From assembly GCF_017877135.1 (NCBI RefSeq), contig NZ_JAGIPH010000001.1:1178001-1242000 (forward strand): DNA of 64,000 nucleotides, given 5' to 3'. The position numbers and the translations under genes are program-made. Shown here one piece after another: positions 8,254-18,031 of the stretch. Each line of letters opens with the position of its first letter. The stretch's first letter is position 1. This stretch comes from Neorhizobium galegae. GTDB lineage: Bacteria > Pseudomonadota > Alphaproteobacteria > Rhizobiales > Rhizobiaceae. The notes beneath the pieces are model-generated. The model was not told where the DNA came from. It did not search any database and saw nothing but the letters and a program-made list of their open reading frames with translations.

Positions 8254-9345
8254 TCAGAGCGGCTTGCGGCTCAGCCGGGCCAGAAGCTGGGCCGTATAAT
8301 CCACCATCGGCACGATGCGCGAGTAATTGAGCCGCGTCGGTCCGATGACGCCGACGGCGCCGACGATCCGGTCCTCCTCGTCGCGGTAGGGCGCGACGAT
8401 CAGCGAGGAGCCCGACAGCGAGAAAAGCTTGTTTTCGGACCCGATAAAGATGCGAACCCCCGGCCCGCTTTCGGCAAGTTCGAGGATTTCGATCAGGCTG
8501 TCCTTCTTTTCCAGATCGTCGAACAGAAGCCGCAGGCGATCAAGGTCCTCGGCGCCGCCCAGGCCCTCCAGCAAATTTGCCCGGCCGCGCACGATGAGGC
8601 GGGCAGGTTTGCCCTCCTCGCTATCGCCCGACCAGATGGCAAGACCACGCTTGACGAGATCCTGCGACAGCGCATCGAGCTCCGTCAGCACCTCGTCCTT
8701 CAAGGTCTTCAGCTGCGTGCGCAGTTCCGGCAGCGTCTGGCCGGCAAGATGCGCATTGAGGAAATTGGCCGCCTCCGTCAGCTGCGAGGAGGTAACACCC
8801 GCCGGCAGCTCGATGATACGGTTTTCGATCTGGTTGTGTTCGCCCACAAGGATCGCCAGCGCCTTGGTGGGCTCCAGCCGGATGAATTCGACATGCTTCA
8901 GCACGGAATCGCTCTTGGCCGTAATGACGATGCCCGCACCGCGCGACACGCCCGACAGCATGCGGGTCGCCTCCGTCATCAGGCTTTCCATCGGCTGGGC
9001 GCGGTCGGCGGCGCGGATCTGCCGCTCGATCTCGGCCTGCTCCTCGATCGAAAGATCGCCCACCTGCATGAAGGCATCGACAAAGAAGCGAAGCCCCGTC
9101 TGGGTCGGAAGCCGACCGGCGCTGACATGCGGCGCATAGATGAGGCCAAGCTCTTCCAGATCGCTCATGACATTGCGCACGGAGGCCGGTGACAGCGACA
9201 TCGGCAGCAACCGCGACAGGCTGCGCGAGCCGAGCGGCTCTCCGGTATCCAGATAGCTTTCGACGATACGCCGGAAGATTTCGCGTGAACGGTCGTCGAG
9301 CATGGCTGAACCGCCCTGCCTTCCCCCCGGTGTGTGAACGCCCAT
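8254..9345 (-). CDS. hrcA: Heat-inducible transcription repressor HrcA
   Basis: 363 residues. HrcA represses groE/dnaK-type operons by binding CIRCE elements and needs GroEL for activity. An N-terminal winged helix ([20 protein letters not shown], then [20 protein letters not shown]) is followed by a GAF-like core and the conserved C-terminal region with [20 protein letters not shown]. Two ATGs are close, at 9354 and 9345; the second gives the family's usual length and MGVHTPG-type start, but I cannot decide firmly. No CIRCE element is seen in the window, so its own regulation is not evident. It diverges from rph. Confidence 0.93.
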   Translation of the reverse strand: MGVHTPGGRQGGSAMLDDRSREIFRRIVESYLDTGEPLGSRSLSRLLPMSLSPASVRNVMSDLEELGLIYAPHVSAGRLPTQTGLRFFVDAFMQVGDLSIEEQAEIERQIRAADRAQPMESLMTEATRMLSGVSRGAGIVITAKSDSVLKHVEFIRLEPTKALAILVGEHNQIENRIIELPAGVTSSQLTEAANFLNAHLAGQTLPELRTQLKTLKDEVLTELDALSQDLVKRGLAIWSGDSEEGKPARLIVRGRANLLEGLGGAEDLDRLRLLFDDLEKKDSLIEILELAESGPGVRIFIGSENKLFSLSGSSLIVAPYRDEEDRIVGAVGVIGPTRLNYSRIVPMVDYTAQLLARLSRKPL

Positions 9346-9522
9346 CTGCCGCATAGCTTCCGATCAATGACTTTTCCATGACAAATATAATGTCTCTCCC
9401 GCCTTTGGCAAAACGGAATTCGCAGGCACTGCAGCAAAGAACCCGCCAGTACCGGGTTTTTCTTTGCAAAAGCCCGGTGAGCCCCTTAAGACGCCCTTCA
9501 GACATCCTTTCAGGAGAACGAT

Positions 9523-10239
9523 ATGCGACCCTCAGGCAGAAAAACCGACCAGATGCGCAAGGTCAGTTTCGAGCGCAATGTCTCGAAGCACGCGGAAGGC
9601 TCCTGTCTGGTGAAGTTCGGCGATACGCATGTTCTGTGCACCGCAAGCCTTGAGGAAAAGACGCCGCCATGGCTGCGCAATTCTGGCAAGGGCTGGGTCA
9701 CGGCCGAATACGGCATGCTGCCGCGCGCCACCGGCGACCGCATGAAGCGCGAGGCCGCAACCGGCAAGCAGGGCGGCCGCACCCAGGAAATCCAGCGCCT
9801 GATCGGCCGCTCGCTGCGCGCCGTAATCGATCTGGAAGCGCTTGGCGAAAAGCAGATCACGGTGGATTGCGACGTCATCCAGGCCGATGGCGGCACCCGC
9901 ACCGCTGCCATTACCGGTGGCTTCATCGCGCTTTATGATTGCCTGAAGTGGATGGAAACGCGCCAGATGATCAAGCTCGATCGGGTGCTGAAGGATCATG
10001 TCGCGGCCATTTCCTGCGGCATCTTTGCCGGCCAGCCGGTGATCGATCTCGATTACCTGGAAGATTCGGCCGCCGAAACCGATGCCAATTTCGTCATGAC
10101 CGGCGCCGGCGGCATTGTCGAAGTGCAGGGCACGGCGGAAGGCAAGCCGTTTTCCCGCGAGGAACTGTTGAAGCTTCTGGATCTGGCTGCCGCCGGCACC
10201 GCCGAACTGGTGGCGCTGCAGAAGCAGGCGATCGCCTGA
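9523..10239 (+). CDS. rph: Ribonuclease PH
   Basis: 238 residues, the standard length. A phosphate-dependent 3'-5' exoribonuclease that trims tRNA 3' ends. The start [19 protein letters not shown], the phosphate-site region [28 protein letters not shown] and the strongly conserved [20 protein letters not shown] are all present. AGGAG lies just before the ATG. It diverges from hrcA across about 175 bp and heads a plus-strand run of rph, a VOC protein, rdgB and hemW. Confidence 0.96.
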   Translation: MRPSGRKTDQMRKVSFERNVSKHAEGSCLVKFGDTHVLCTASLEEKTPPWLRNSGKGWVTAEYGMLPRATGDRMKREAATGKQGGRTQEIQRLIGRSLRAVIDLEALGEKQITVDCDVIQADGGTRTAAITGGFIALYDCLKWMETRQMIKLDRVLKDHVAAISCGIFAGQPVIDLDYLEDSAAETDANFVMTGAGGIVEVQGTAEGKPFSREELLKLLDLAAAGTAELVALQKQAIA

Positions 10240-10255
10240 GGCGGAGAACGGCGCG

Positions 10256-10663
10256 ATGATCGACGGCATTCTGGAGACGGCGCTTTACGTGGATGATCTC
10301 GACGCGGTCGAGGCGTTTTACGGCGGCGTGCTCGGGCTCGAAAAAATCACGCGCGCCGACAATCGGCATTTGTTTTACCGGTGCGGCAAAGGCGTGCTTT
10401 TGCTGTTCAATGCGGCCGAAACGATCAAGCCTGCGCCGGAAGGTGCCCTGCCGGTTCCCGCCCATGGCACGACCGGTGCGGGACATGCCTGTTTTCGCGT
10501 CGAAGAACGGGCGCTCGATCAGGTTGTCGAGCATCTTATTGCCTCAGGCATTGCCATCGAGTCCGAGGTGACCTGGCCGCAGGGTGCCCGCTCGATCTAT
10601 TTCCGCGATCCGGCCGGCAACAGCCTGGAATGCGCAAGCCCCGCGCTCTGGAACATTGAATAG
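10256..10663 (+). CDS. VOC (glyoxalase/bleomycin resistance) family protein
   Basis: 135 residues with the two beta-alpha-beta-beta-beta modules of the vicinal oxygen chelate fold: module one starts [20 protein letters not shown], module two includes [20 protein letters not shown] and ends in [17 protein letters not shown]. The C-terminal RDPAGNSLE is typical of glyoxalase/dioxygenase-superfamily members and places a metal-ligand glutamate, but the substrate cannot be inferred. It sits 16 bp after rph and 10 bp before rdgB, so it belongs to this operon; the same arrangement occurs in related rhizobia. Confidence 0.85.
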   Translation: MIDGILETALYVDDLDAVEAFYGGVLGLEKITRADNRHLFYRCGKGVLLLFNAAETIKPAPEGALPVPAHGTTGAGHACFRVEERALDQVVEHLIASGIAIESEVTWPQGARSIYFRDPAGNSLECASPALWNIE

Positions 10664-10673
10664 GACATTTGCG

Positions 10674-11318
10674 ATGCGCAAGCTCGAGACCCGCACCATC
10701 GTCGTTGCCAGCCACAATGCGGGAAAAATCCGCGAGATTGCCGACCTGATCGGCCCCTTCGGCTTTTCGGCAAAATCGGCCGCAGAGCTGAATTTTGTCG
10801 AGCCGGACGAGACGGGCACGACATTTGAGGAAAACGCCGCCATCAAGGCACTTGCTTCGGCCAAGGCTTCCGGTCTTCCGGCGCTGTCCGACGACAGCGG
10901 CCTTGTCGTCGATGCGCTGGATGGCGCACCCGGCGTCTACACCGCCAACTGGGCCGAAACCGAGGATGGCACGCGCGATTTCGCCATGGCCATGCAGAAG
11001 GTGGAAACCGCGCTTGCCGAAAAGGGCGCTGTCACACCGGCTGAGCGCACCGCCCGCTTCGTCAGCGTGCTCTGCCTTGCCTGGCCGGATGGCCACACGG
11101 AAATGTTCCGCGGCGAAGTGGAGGGCACGGTCGCCTGGCCGCCCCGCGGCACGGCCGGTTTTGGCTATGATCCCCTCTTTCAACCGGAGGGTTTCGACAC
11201 CACATTCGGCGAAATGAGCGCAGACGAAAAGCATGGCTGGAAGCCGGGTGACGACCACGCCCTCTCCCACCGCGCCCGCGCCTTCAAGATCTTTGTCGAA
11301 ACCTGCCTGGAAGGCTGA
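10674..11318 (+). CDS. rdgB: XTP/dITP pyrophosphatase (RdgB/HAM1)
   Basis: 214 residues. Hydrolyses dITP, XTP and other deaminated purine nucleotides to monophosphates, keeping them out of DNA and RNA. The N-terminal nucleotide-binding motif [11 protein letters not shown] (12-22), the catalytic [18 protein letters not shown] (about 71-88) and the C-terminal [11 protein letters not shown], then [13 protein letters not shown] are all intact. The start at 10674 immediately follows the VOC gene and gives a normal N-terminus; the open frame upstream overlaps that gene and is not used. Confidence 0.95.
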   Translation: MRKLETRTIVVASHNAGKIREIADLIGPFGFSAKSAAELNFVEPDETGTTFEENAAIKALASAKASGLPALSDDSGLVVDALDGAPGVYTANWAETEDGTRDFAMAMQKVETALAEKGAVTPAERTARFVSVLCLAWPDGHTEMFRGEVEGTVAWPPRGTAGFGYDPLFQPEGFDTTFGEMSADEKHGWKPGDDHALSHRARAFKIFVETCLEG

Positions 11319-11325
11319 CACACAA

Positions 11326-12504
11326 GTGCTGACCGACGCCCCCCTGCTGCCCGATACCGGCGAACCGGGCTTTGGTCTTTACGTCCACTGGCCGTTTTGC
11401 GCGGCCAAGTGTCCTTACTGCGATTTCAACAGCCATGTGCGCCATCAGCCGGTGGACCAGCCGCGCTTTGCCGCAGCCTTCCTGAAAGAAATGGACGCGA
11501 TGCGGGCCTTGAGCGGCCCGAAAACCGTGACCAGCATTTTCATGGGCGGTGGCACGCCCTCGCTGATGGACCCTCAGACGGTGGAGGCCATTCTCGATGG
11601 CATTGCCGCACGCTGGCATGTGCCGGCCGGCATTGAAGTCACCATGGAAGCCAATCCCTCGAGCGTCGAGGCAGAGCGGTTTCGCGGCTATCGGGCAGCC
11701 GGCGTCAACCGCGTGTCGCTCGGCGTGCAGGCGCTGAACGACCGCGACCTGAAATTCCTTGGCCGTCTGCATGACGTTGCCGATGCGCTGAAGGCCATCC
11801 GGCTGGCGCGCGACATCTTTCCCCGCATGAGTTTCGACCTCATCTATGCCCGCCCCGGCCAGACGGTGGAGGCGTGGGAGCGCGAGCTGAACGAGGCGGT
11901 CTCCTATGCGGTCGATCACCTGTCGCTCTACCAGCTGACCATCGAGGAAGGCACGCCCTTTTACGGCCTGCACAAGGCCGGCAAGCTGATCGTACCGGAT
12001 GGCGACCAGTCGGCCGAGCTTTATGAGGCGACGCAGCAGATCACCGAGGGCTTCGGCATGCCGGCCTATGAGGTTTCGAACCACGCAAAACCCGGCGCCG
12101 AAAGTCGCCACAACCTCACCTATTGGCGCTACGGCGATTATGCCGGCATCGGCCCCGGCGCCCATGGTCGCCTGACGACAGGCGGCTCCAAGCTTGCAAC
12201 GGCAACCGAGCGCAAGCCGGAAGCCTGGCTCGATCTGGTCGAGGCAAACGGTCACGGCATGGTGGACGAGGAAATGCTCGACCGGGAGGCGCAATCGGAC
12301 GAGCTTCTGCTGATGGGCCTTCGCCTGCGCGAGGGCATCGATCTTGCGCGGTGGAGCGCGCTGTCGGGCCGCGAGCTGGATCCGGCGCGGGAAGAATTTT
12401 TACTGGGACACGGGTTTCTCGAACGGCTCGGCAATTCCCGCATCCGCTGCACGCCGTCGGGCATGCTGATCCTTGATTCGGTCGTGGCCGATCTCGCCAG
12501 CTGA
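11326..12504 (+). CDS. hemW: Heme chaperone HemW (coproporphyrinogen III oxidase-like radical SAM protein)
   Basis: 392 residues from a GTG at 11326, which lies 8 bp after the rdgB stop with GGAAGG about 11 bases upstream. The next in-frame ATG upstream (11233) lies inside rdgB and would add 31 unlikely residues. The radical SAM cluster is C25-x3-C29-x2-C32 (FCAAKCPYCDFN), then SIFMGGGTPSLM and VSLGVQALNDRDLKFLGR, followed by the HemN C-terminal domain (about 300-390). Unlike true HemN, HemW lacks the N-terminal extension and is thought to deliver heme to respiratory enzymes. Family certain, chaperone function by family knowledge. Confidence 0.92.
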   Translation: MLTDAPLLPDTGEPGFGLYVHWPFCAAKCPYCDFNSHVRHQPVDQPRFAAAFLKEMDAMRALSGPKTVTSIFMGGGTPSLMDPQTVEAILDGIAARWHVPAGIEVTMEANPSSVEAERFRGYRAAGVNRVSLGVQALNDRDLKFLGRLHDVADALKAIRLARDIFPRMSFDLIYARPGQTVEAWERELNEAVSYAVDHLSLYQLTIEEGTPFYGLHKAGKLIVPDGDQSAELYEATQQITEGFGMPAYEVSNHAKPGAESRHNLTYWRYGDYAGIGPGAHGRLTTGGSKLATATERKPEAWLDLVEANGHGMVDEEMLDREAQSDELLLMGLRLREGIDLARWSALSGRELDPAREEFLLGHGFLERLGNSRIRCTPSGMLILDSVVADLAS

Positions 12505-12523
12505 TTATTTTCGACAGAAAACC

Positions 12524-13444
12524 CTACGCGGTGCGCCGCGCGCCCGCAAAGCGGCGCCAGAGCCTGCCATCGATGGCCGCAAGACCGATCCCGATCAGCA
12601 CGAGGCCGACGAGATGGCGCAGCGCCAGCTGCTCGCCGAGCACCAGTGCGCTGAGGAGAATAGCGCTGGGCGGAATGAGGATCGTCACCAGCATCAGGTT
12701 GGTGGCGCCGGCGGTTGCCAGAATGCGGAAGAACAGCAGATAGGCAACGGCGGTGGAAAGAAGCGCAAGCCCGAACAGCGCAGCCCAGGTGTCAAAGCCT
12801 GAAAGCGGCAAGCTCCAGGGGTGATCGATGAAGAGCGCAAAGGGCAGGAGAAGAATGGCAGACGCCGTCACCTGCCCTGCCGCCGGCATGATGGGGGCAA
12901 GGCCCATGCGCTTGAAACGCCGGCCAAAGATGCCGGCAAAGGCATAGGAGATGGCGGCGGCCAGCACCGCAAGCTCACCGGCCAGATCGCCGCCGACGTG
13001 CCCGAGCACCGAGGGACCGATCATGGCGACGACGCCAGCAATGCCGATCACCACGCCGGCGATGCGGTTGGCCGTCAGCTTTTCATCCGCCGTCAGCCAA
13101 TGGGCGACCAGCACGCCGAAAAGCGGTGTCGTGGCATTCAGAATGGCGGCAAGCCCGCTGGCGATCTGCGTCTGGCCCCAGACGATCAGCGTGAACGGGA
13201 TGACATTGTTCAAAAGCCCCATGCCGAAGAAGGACAGCCACACCGCCCGCCCGCGCGGCACGGCAAGGCCGGACAGTTTGACGACCAGCCAGAGGGCCAC
13301 GGCTGCCAGAAACACCCGCGCCGTGACGATGGTGAGCGGCGGCCACGCCTTCACCAGAATGCCGTTGAACAGGAAAGAACCGCCCCACAGCAGCGACAGG
13401 GCCACGAGCATCAGCCATTCGGTCGCGTTCATCTGTCTCTGCAT
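12524..13444 (-). CDS. EamA/DMT-family transporter
   Basis: 306 residues with about ten hydrophobic segments arranged as two EamA repeats, the first starting EWLMLVALSLLWGGSFLFNG and the second around LAVLAAAISYAFAGIFGRRF. DMT-family members export amino acids or metabolites; the substrate is unknown. The start at 13444 has GGGGA upstream; a second ATG four codons later is possible. The much longer open frame upstream overlaps the LysR gene and is spurious. A divergent GcvA-like LysR regulator 168 bp away probably controls it. Confidence 0.85.
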   Translation of the reverse strand: MQRQMNATEWLMLVALSLLWGGSFLFNGILVKAWPPLTIVTARVFLAAVALWLVVKLSGLAVPRGRAVWLSFFGMGLLNNVIPFTLIVWGQTQIASGLAAILNATTPLFGVLVAHWLTADEKLTANRIAGVVIGIAGVVAMIGPSVLGHVGGDLAGELAVLAAAISYAFAGIFGRRFKRMGLAPIMPAAGQVTASAILLLPFALFIDHPWSLPLSGFDTWAALFGLALLSTAVAYLLFFRILATAGATNLMLVTILIPPSAILLSALVLGEQLALRHLVGLVLIGIGLAAIDGRLWRRFAGARRTA

Positions 13445-13612
13445 GGCATGATCCCCTGTTTCTGGCCTGATTATAAGCCCGGTGACGGTGAAGGCGCCAC
13501 CCGATTCCAGAAGCGACCCGCCGTTTCCCGGCTTGAATTTTTCTTTTATATTGTGCCCGAAATTCCTGCGCAAACGAGCCTTTCTGACCTTATGGGCGAG
13601 AAAAACTAAAGC

Positions 13613-14500
13613 ATGAACGATGACCTCCCGTCGCTGTCGGGCTTGCGCGCGTTTGAGGCGAGCGCCCGCCACCTCAGCATGAAACGCGCAAGCGAGGAAT
13701 TGCACGTCACACCCGGCGCCATCAGCCTGCAGGTCCGCGAGTTGGAAGCGACGCTCGACGTAAAGCTTTTCGAGCGGCATCCGCGCCAGCTCTCCCTCAC
13801 AGCCGCAGGAACGGAGTATTTCCTGTCGCTGCGCACCGCCTTTGGCCTGATGCGGGAGGCGACGCAGGCCGTGCGCCACCGTCGCGGGCCGCATATCGTC
13901 ACGATGAGCTGCACCACCGGCTTTGCCACCCAATGGCTGATGCCGAAGCTCGACGGGCTTCAGGATGCGCATCCGGAGATCGACCTGCGCATCGGAACGA
14001 CCGCGCGGCTGGTCGATTTCATGAAGGACGACATCGATATCGCCGTGAGGCATGGGCTGGGCGGTTATGCCGGGCTTATCAGCGAAAAGCTGCTCGACGA
14101 CGACATGATCGTCGTGACCAATCCCGCGCGGGCAAAAATGCTGGGTCCGCAACCGGATCCGAACCGGCTGGACGGCCGGCTGCTGATCCATGATGTGGAA
14201 CGCGAGCACTGGCGGCTATGGCTTGCGGGCGTCAATGCGCTCTCCGTCGACTGGCGCTCTGGCATCATGATCGCGCCCGATAGCAACGGTGCGCTGGATG
14301 CGGCCCGTGCGGGCCTGGGGTTTGCCCTGGTGCGGCGCTCCTTCGTTGCGCAGGATCTTGCCGAACAGCGGCTGTGCGCACCGTTTTCGCAAAGTCTGAC
14401 CAGCCGATACGCCTATTACCTGGTTTATCCGCCAACGGCCCTTGAGCGGCCGGCGGTGCGGCGCCTGCGCGACTGGCTTTGCCAGTGCGCCGGCCGCTGA
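13613..14500 (+). CDS. LysR-family regulator, GcvA-like
   Basis: 295 residues. An N-terminal winged HTH (LPSLSGLRAFEASARHLSMK, then RASEELHVTPGAISLQVREL) is followed by an effector-binding domain starting near 92 (PHIVTMSCTTGFATQWLMPK). The GLRAFEAAAR...ELHVT.GAIS pattern is that of the GcvA subgroup. It is divergent from the EamA exporter; LysR regulators commonly control the adjacent divergent gene. Effector unknown. Confidence 0.88.
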   Translation: MNDDLPSLSGLRAFEASARHLSMKRASEELHVTPGAISLQVRELEATLDVKLFERHPRQLSLTAAGTEYFLSLRTAFGLMREATQAVRHRRGPHIVTMSCTTGFATQWLMPKLDGLQDAHPEIDLRIGTTARLVDFMKDDIDIAVRHGLGGYAGLISEKLLDDDMIVVTNPARAKMLGPQPDPNRLDGRLLIHDVEREHWRLWLAGVNALSVDWRSGIMIAPDSNGALDAARAGLGFALVRRSFVAQDLAEQRLCAPFSQSLTSRYAYYLVYPPTALERPAVRRLRDWLCQCAGR

Positions 14501-14531
14501 GGCCGGATGCGTCAGCCAGAACGATGGCGGA

Positions 14532-15131
14532 TCAGCGTCCGGAACGCGCCGTCACATGCAGCCAGCGGGTCGGCTTGCGATCATAGCCGGAGCCCGAAAC
14601 TTCCTCGATGGCGATAGACGACCAGGCTTTGCCATAGGCGGCCATCAGCCATTGACGGTCGGGATAATTGTAATAGCGGCCGAGATCGTCAAAGCCTTCC
14701 GCCTCGCCCGCCTTGTAGCTTGCGTAAAACAGGCCATCCGGGCGAAGGGCATGCGCGATAGCTTGCAGAATGCCAGGCAGATCCTTGCGCGGCACATGCA
14801 AAAGGCAGGCATTGGCCCAGACCGCCTCATAGGCTGAGACGGCGGCGATTTCGGCAAAGGGCAGAACCGAAACCGGGACGCCGAGGCGTCGTTCGGCTTC
14901 GGCCGCCATTTCGGGCGTCCCATCGGTCGGCGTCACGGCAAAGCCGTGCGACAACAGCACGGCACTGTCGCGCCCGCTGCCGCAGCCAAGCTCCAGCACG
15001 CAAGCGCCCGCGGGCAAGGCTGCCATGAAGGCATCGAGATGGCGCGAGGGCGGGCTATCGCCCGTATCGGCGGCATAGCGCGCGGAATTTTGCGCATAAA
15101 AGTCGAGAGTGGCCTTCGGTTGATCGACCAT
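14532..15131 (-). CDS. Class I SAM-dependent methyltransferase
   Basis: 199 residues with the Rossmann methyltransferase motif I VLELGCGSGRDSAVL at about 45-59, an acidic motif II region (VTPTDGTPEMAAEAERRLG) and the ANACLLHVPRKDLPGILQAI motif IV/post-I region. It resembles Tam/UbiE-like small-molecule methyltransferases; the substrate is not predictable. The ATG at 15131 has GGGGG five bases upstream; a GTG two codons earlier is also possible. It is 17 bp downstream of dnaA and convergent with the GcvA-like regulator. Confidence 0.82.
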   Translation of the reverse strand: MVDQPKATLDFYAQNSARYAADTGDSPPSRHLDAFMAALPAGACVLELGCGSGRDSAVLLSHGFAVTPTDGTPEMAAEAERRLGVPVSVLPFAEIAAVSAYEAVWANACLLHVPRKDLPGILQAIAHALRPDGLFYASYKAGEAEGFDDLGRYYNYPDRQWLMAAYGKAWSSIAIEEVSGSGYDRKPTRWLHVTARSGR

Positions 15132-15148
15132 GGCCACCCCCGTCCGAA

Positions 15149-16726
15149 TCAGGCGTTGTTTTCGTTGATCAGCCGCTTCAGAAGCTCCACCTCGTGGGAG
15201 AGCTTGCTATCGCCGGAGATCAGGTCCTCGATCTTGCGCACGGCATGCAGCACCGTGGTGTGATCGCGCCCGCCAAAACGGCGGCCGATTTCCGGGAAGG
15301 AGCGCGGCGTCAGGGTCTTCGACAGATACATGGCGATCTGGCGCGGCTTGACGATGACGCGGGTGCGCCGGTTGGACACCAGTTCCTGGCGCGACACGTT
15401 GTAATGGCGCGCCACAATGCGCTGGATGTCCTCGATGCGCACGCGCTTGGCTTCACCGGCGCCGACCAGATGGGCAAGCAACTCGTCCACCCGTTCCAGC
15501 GACAGTTCCGGCTCGAACGACCGGCGGAAGATCAGCTGGTTGAAGGCGCCTTCAAGGTCACGCCCGCTATTGGCGACATTGCGCGCGACATGGGAGAGGA
15601 TTGCATCGGGAATATCGAGCGCCGGATCGTCGCTGCGGGCGATTTCCAGACGGCGCTTCAGCATTTCGAAGCGCATCTCGTAATCGGGAATTTCCATCTC
15701 GATGGCAACGCCGCCCTGCAGGCGCGAGCGCACCCGCGGATCGAGCGATTCCAGCTCCCAGGGCGCCCGGTCGGCGGCCACGACCACCTGCTTGGCGCTG
15801 TCGAGCAGCATGTTGAGCAGATGGCAGAACTCATTCTGGATCATCTTGCCCTGCAGGAACTGCATGTCGTCGATGATCAGAAGGTCGATATTGCGCAGGG
15901 TTTCCTTGAGCGTCAGGGCGTCATTGTCACGGATGGCGGTGGCAAAGCGCCACATGAAATATTCCGCCGTCAGATAGACCACGCGCGGATTGCGCGAGGA
16001 GGATACGGCCGCATTGGCAATGGCCTGCAGAAGATGCGTCTTGCCAAGGCCGACGCCCGAATGGATGAACAGCGGGTTGAAGCGCACGGCGCTCGCGCCG
16101 GCTTCGGCAATGGTCTTGGCAGCCGCCAGCGCCACACGGTTTGCCGGTCCTTCGACATAGGTGTCGAACGTGTAGCGGCCGTCGAGCGGCGAGCCGAACA
16201 GGGGGGCAGCGGCAGTTGCCGGGCGGGTCGGCGAGGGCTGCTGCTGCGCCGGAAAGGCGGCAATCTGGCCGATCTCGCGCGGGGCGCTGACGCTTGCGCG
16301 GCGCGGTGCAGGCGCCGGGGCGGCCTCGCTGGCTGGCACCATGCGCTGCTCGTCGCTTGCCGGACGGGCGGCGCGGCTTGCCGTGCGCACCAGGATTTCC
16401 ACCTTGAGGATTTCGCTGTCTTCCGCCTGGAAGATGGTGGTGATGAGATCGAGGTAACGGTTGTTGATCCAGGACTTCAGGAAGGTCGTCGGCACCGTCA
16501 GGCGCACGACGCTCTTGGAGACCGAATGGAGCTTCAGGCGACCAAACCAGCTTGCGTAAACTTCCGGGCCAACCTGCGCCTTCAGACGTGCGCTGAACCG
16601 CTCGAAGAGCGCATCTGGCTTCATTTCGGATTTTTCCCCCGCCGCCTTGGCGCAAACTGAATCGAGAGGCTCGGACGTCTGGTTCCCGCTGTCCAGCGTC
16701 CGGGCTGATACCGTATTCATCTGCAT
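15149..16726 (-). CDS. dnaA: Chromosomal replication initiator DnaA
   Basis: 525 residues. Domain I begins after a rhizobial N-terminal extension of about 35 residues ([20 protein letters not shown]); domain II is an Ala/Pro-rich linker (about 120-178). The AAA+ domain III has Walker [11 protein letters not shown] at 223-232 and Walker [14 protein letters not shown]. Domain IV ends with the DnaA signature [19 protein letters not shown]. Several ATGs are possible (16744, 16726, 16720); AGAAGG lies nine bases before 16726. Transcription comes from the 830-bp gap downstream of rpsT, where GANTC sites cluster. oriC and clear DnaA boxes are not seen here; in this group oriC is usually elsewhere. 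Confidence 0.96.
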   Translation of the reverse strand: MQMNTVSARTLDSGNQTSEPLDSVCAKAAGEKSEMKPDALFERFSARLKAQVGPEVYASWFGRLKLHSVSKSVVRLTVPTTFLKSWINNRYLDLITTIFQAEDSEILKVEILVRTASRAARPASDEQRMVPASEAAPAPAPRRASVSAPREIGQIAAFPAQQQPSPTRPATAAAPLFGSPLDGRYTFDTYVEGPANRVALAAAKTIAEAGASAVRFNPLFIHSGVGLGKTHLLQAIANAAVSSSRNPRVVYLTAEYFMWRFATAIRDNDALTLKETLRNIDLLIIDDMQFLQGKMIQNEFCHLLNMLLDSAKQVVVAADRAPWELESLDPRVRSRLQGGVAIEMEIPDYEMRFEMLKRRLEIARSDDPALDIPDAILSHVARNVANSGRDLEGAFNQLIFRRSFEPELSLERVDELLAHLVGAGEAKRVRIEDIQRIVARHYNVSRQELVSNRRTRVIVKPRQIAMYLSKTLTPRSFPEIGRRFGGRDHTTVLHAVRKIEDLISGDSKLSHEVELLKRLINENNA

Positions 16727-17504
16727 TCTTTGCCGCCTTCTCATGTTTCATCCGCCGCTCGGCGCATGCCGAACGTCAGGTTATTTTTTTCTGTTATCGC
16801 CGTTGAAGCCAGTTCTCCTCGTCAGAACCCGCTGCAGCCGCCTTTGTTCGTTTCCCCGCGCCATGCGCGGGCCGACACGCCGCAAGAGCGGATTGCCGGT
16901 CTGGCGCTCCCCGTGCGCCCAATCCGGTTTGCCACCCTCGCAAGGGCAAACCGACCATGCTCCTTCGTCTGTCACCGCCCCACGCCATGAGACGGCACAA
17001 AGAGACTGGCCCGGAATCTGGTCTGATTACCGGCACACAACCTCAAGTTACGTGAAAGAACGGGAAGTTTCCTTGACCCGTCGCAAGAGCCGAAAGATGG
17101 ACGACCGGTGGTCCGGCTGGCATCCTATGCTTTCTGGAGAGTTCTCCGCGCCTCTTGCTGGATCGTATTAAGGCAGGATCACGGGGGGAGATCAACGATG
17201 AATTTTACGCAAAATTAATGGCGCGGCGTTGACTCTGGAGGCCCGATTTGACTCGGAATGGGCCTTCCGGAAAGAATCTCAATCGAATCAAAGAGATTCA
17301 AAAATGCCACAGTCGAGAGGGGCGTGTGAACGGTCCAAAATAAATTTCGCTTGACTCGCAGGCGGCGTGAACGGGCTCGTCACAAACTTTGGCGCCAACC
17401 AACATCCTCGCGCAAGCCATTGAAAATAAATGATATTTTCTGTCACGGCAGTGTCATCGGGGACAATTGGCCACAGACAACAAGTTCTTACGGGTAAGAA
17501 TCAC
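16727..17504. other. Long regulatory gap upstream of dnaA
   Basis: About 780 bp without a credible gene between the dnaA start and the rpsT terminator. It is AT-richer than its surroundings on the rpsT side and contains eight GANTC sites (17014, 17231, 17250, 17274, 17285, 17295, 17353, 17498), six of them in 127 bp. It also has an inverted repeat GAATCTC-N12-GAGATTC (17274-17299) and TTCTTAC-GG-GTAAGAA (17485-17500). Open frames across it have no ribosome-binding site or recognisable product. The dnaA promoter must be here. Confidence 0.6.
17167..17195 (-). promoter_or_regulatory. Candidate dnaA promoter
   Basis: On the minus strand TTGATC (17190-17195) and CTTAAT (17167-17172) are separated by exactly 17 bp. 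This would give a dnaA leader of roughly 430 bases and place the GANTC cluster (17231-17357) just upstream of the -35 element. Matches to consensus are partial, so this is a proposal. Confidence 0.3.
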
Positions 17505-17530
17505 AAAAAGCCCGGTCAGGGACCGGGCTT
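17505..17530 (-). terminator. Intrinsic terminator of rpsT
   Basis: Perfect 10-bp stem AAGCCCGGTC (17508-17517) and GACCGGGCTT (17521-17530) with a 3-base loop; on the minus strand it ends in a T-run. It lies 27 bp past the rpsT stop. Confidence 0.88.
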
Positions 17531-17557
17531 CAATTATGACAGTCATTTTTGACGAAA

Positions 17558-17824
17558 TTAAGCCGTCAGAGACTTCACGCGCTGGGCCAAACGCGACACC
17601 TTGCGCGATGCCGTGTTGCGATGCATGACGCCCTTGGTGGCGGCGCGCTGGATTTCCGGCTGCGCGACCTTCAGGGCCTCGGCAGCGAGCGCGATGTCGC
17701 CGGTGGCGATTGCTTCTTCGACCTTGCGGATGAAGCCACGAACGCGCGAGCGGCGTGCCTTGTTGACTGCAGTGCGGCGTGCGATCTTGCGGGTCGCCTT
17801 TTTCGCCGAAGTTGTATTGGCCAT
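17558..17824 (-). CDS. rpsT: 30S ribosomal protein S20
   Basis: 88 residues, the standard length, rich in Lys/Arg/Ala. The start [18 protein letters not shown] is typical of alphaproteobacterial S20, as is [19 protein letters not shown] near the end. S20 binds 16S rRNA helix 44 early in 30S assembly. The ATG at 17824 follows an AGAGAGG stretch; the frame continues 28 codons upstream but without support. It ends in a strong terminator, so dnaA is probably transcribed separately. Confidence 0.96.
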   Translation of the reverse strand: MANTTSAKKATRKIARRTAVNKARRSRVRGFIRKVEEAIATGDIALAAEALKVAQPEIQRAATKGVMHRNTASRKVSRLAQRVKSLTA

Positions 17825-18031
17825 CTCTGCCTCTCTTCGAATTCGAACAAAAACTCCGCCGTCGCCGCGCCGGGTCCTGCGACCTGTCTTCCAGCAATTC
17901 GGGAGCAATGGAGGAAGCCGTCAATGGCTTTCCCAACTGTGGGCGGCGATATAACCGGAATACGAAGGGCAGTCAACGCGCAATTTGCGGCCCCGACATG
18001 AACCTTTCACCGTAAGCTGCTGATCGCCGAT

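Noticed and set aside
12524..14209. A 561-codon minus-strand frame spanning the EamA transporter and the LysR gene
   Set aside because: Only the downstream part (from 13444) encodes a protein of known type; the rest is antisense to a well-supported LysR gene and has no conserved features.
16727..17504. oriC or DnaA boxes next to dnaA
   Set aside because: I found no convincing TTATCCACA-type boxes here; in this group the origin is normally not beside dnaA.
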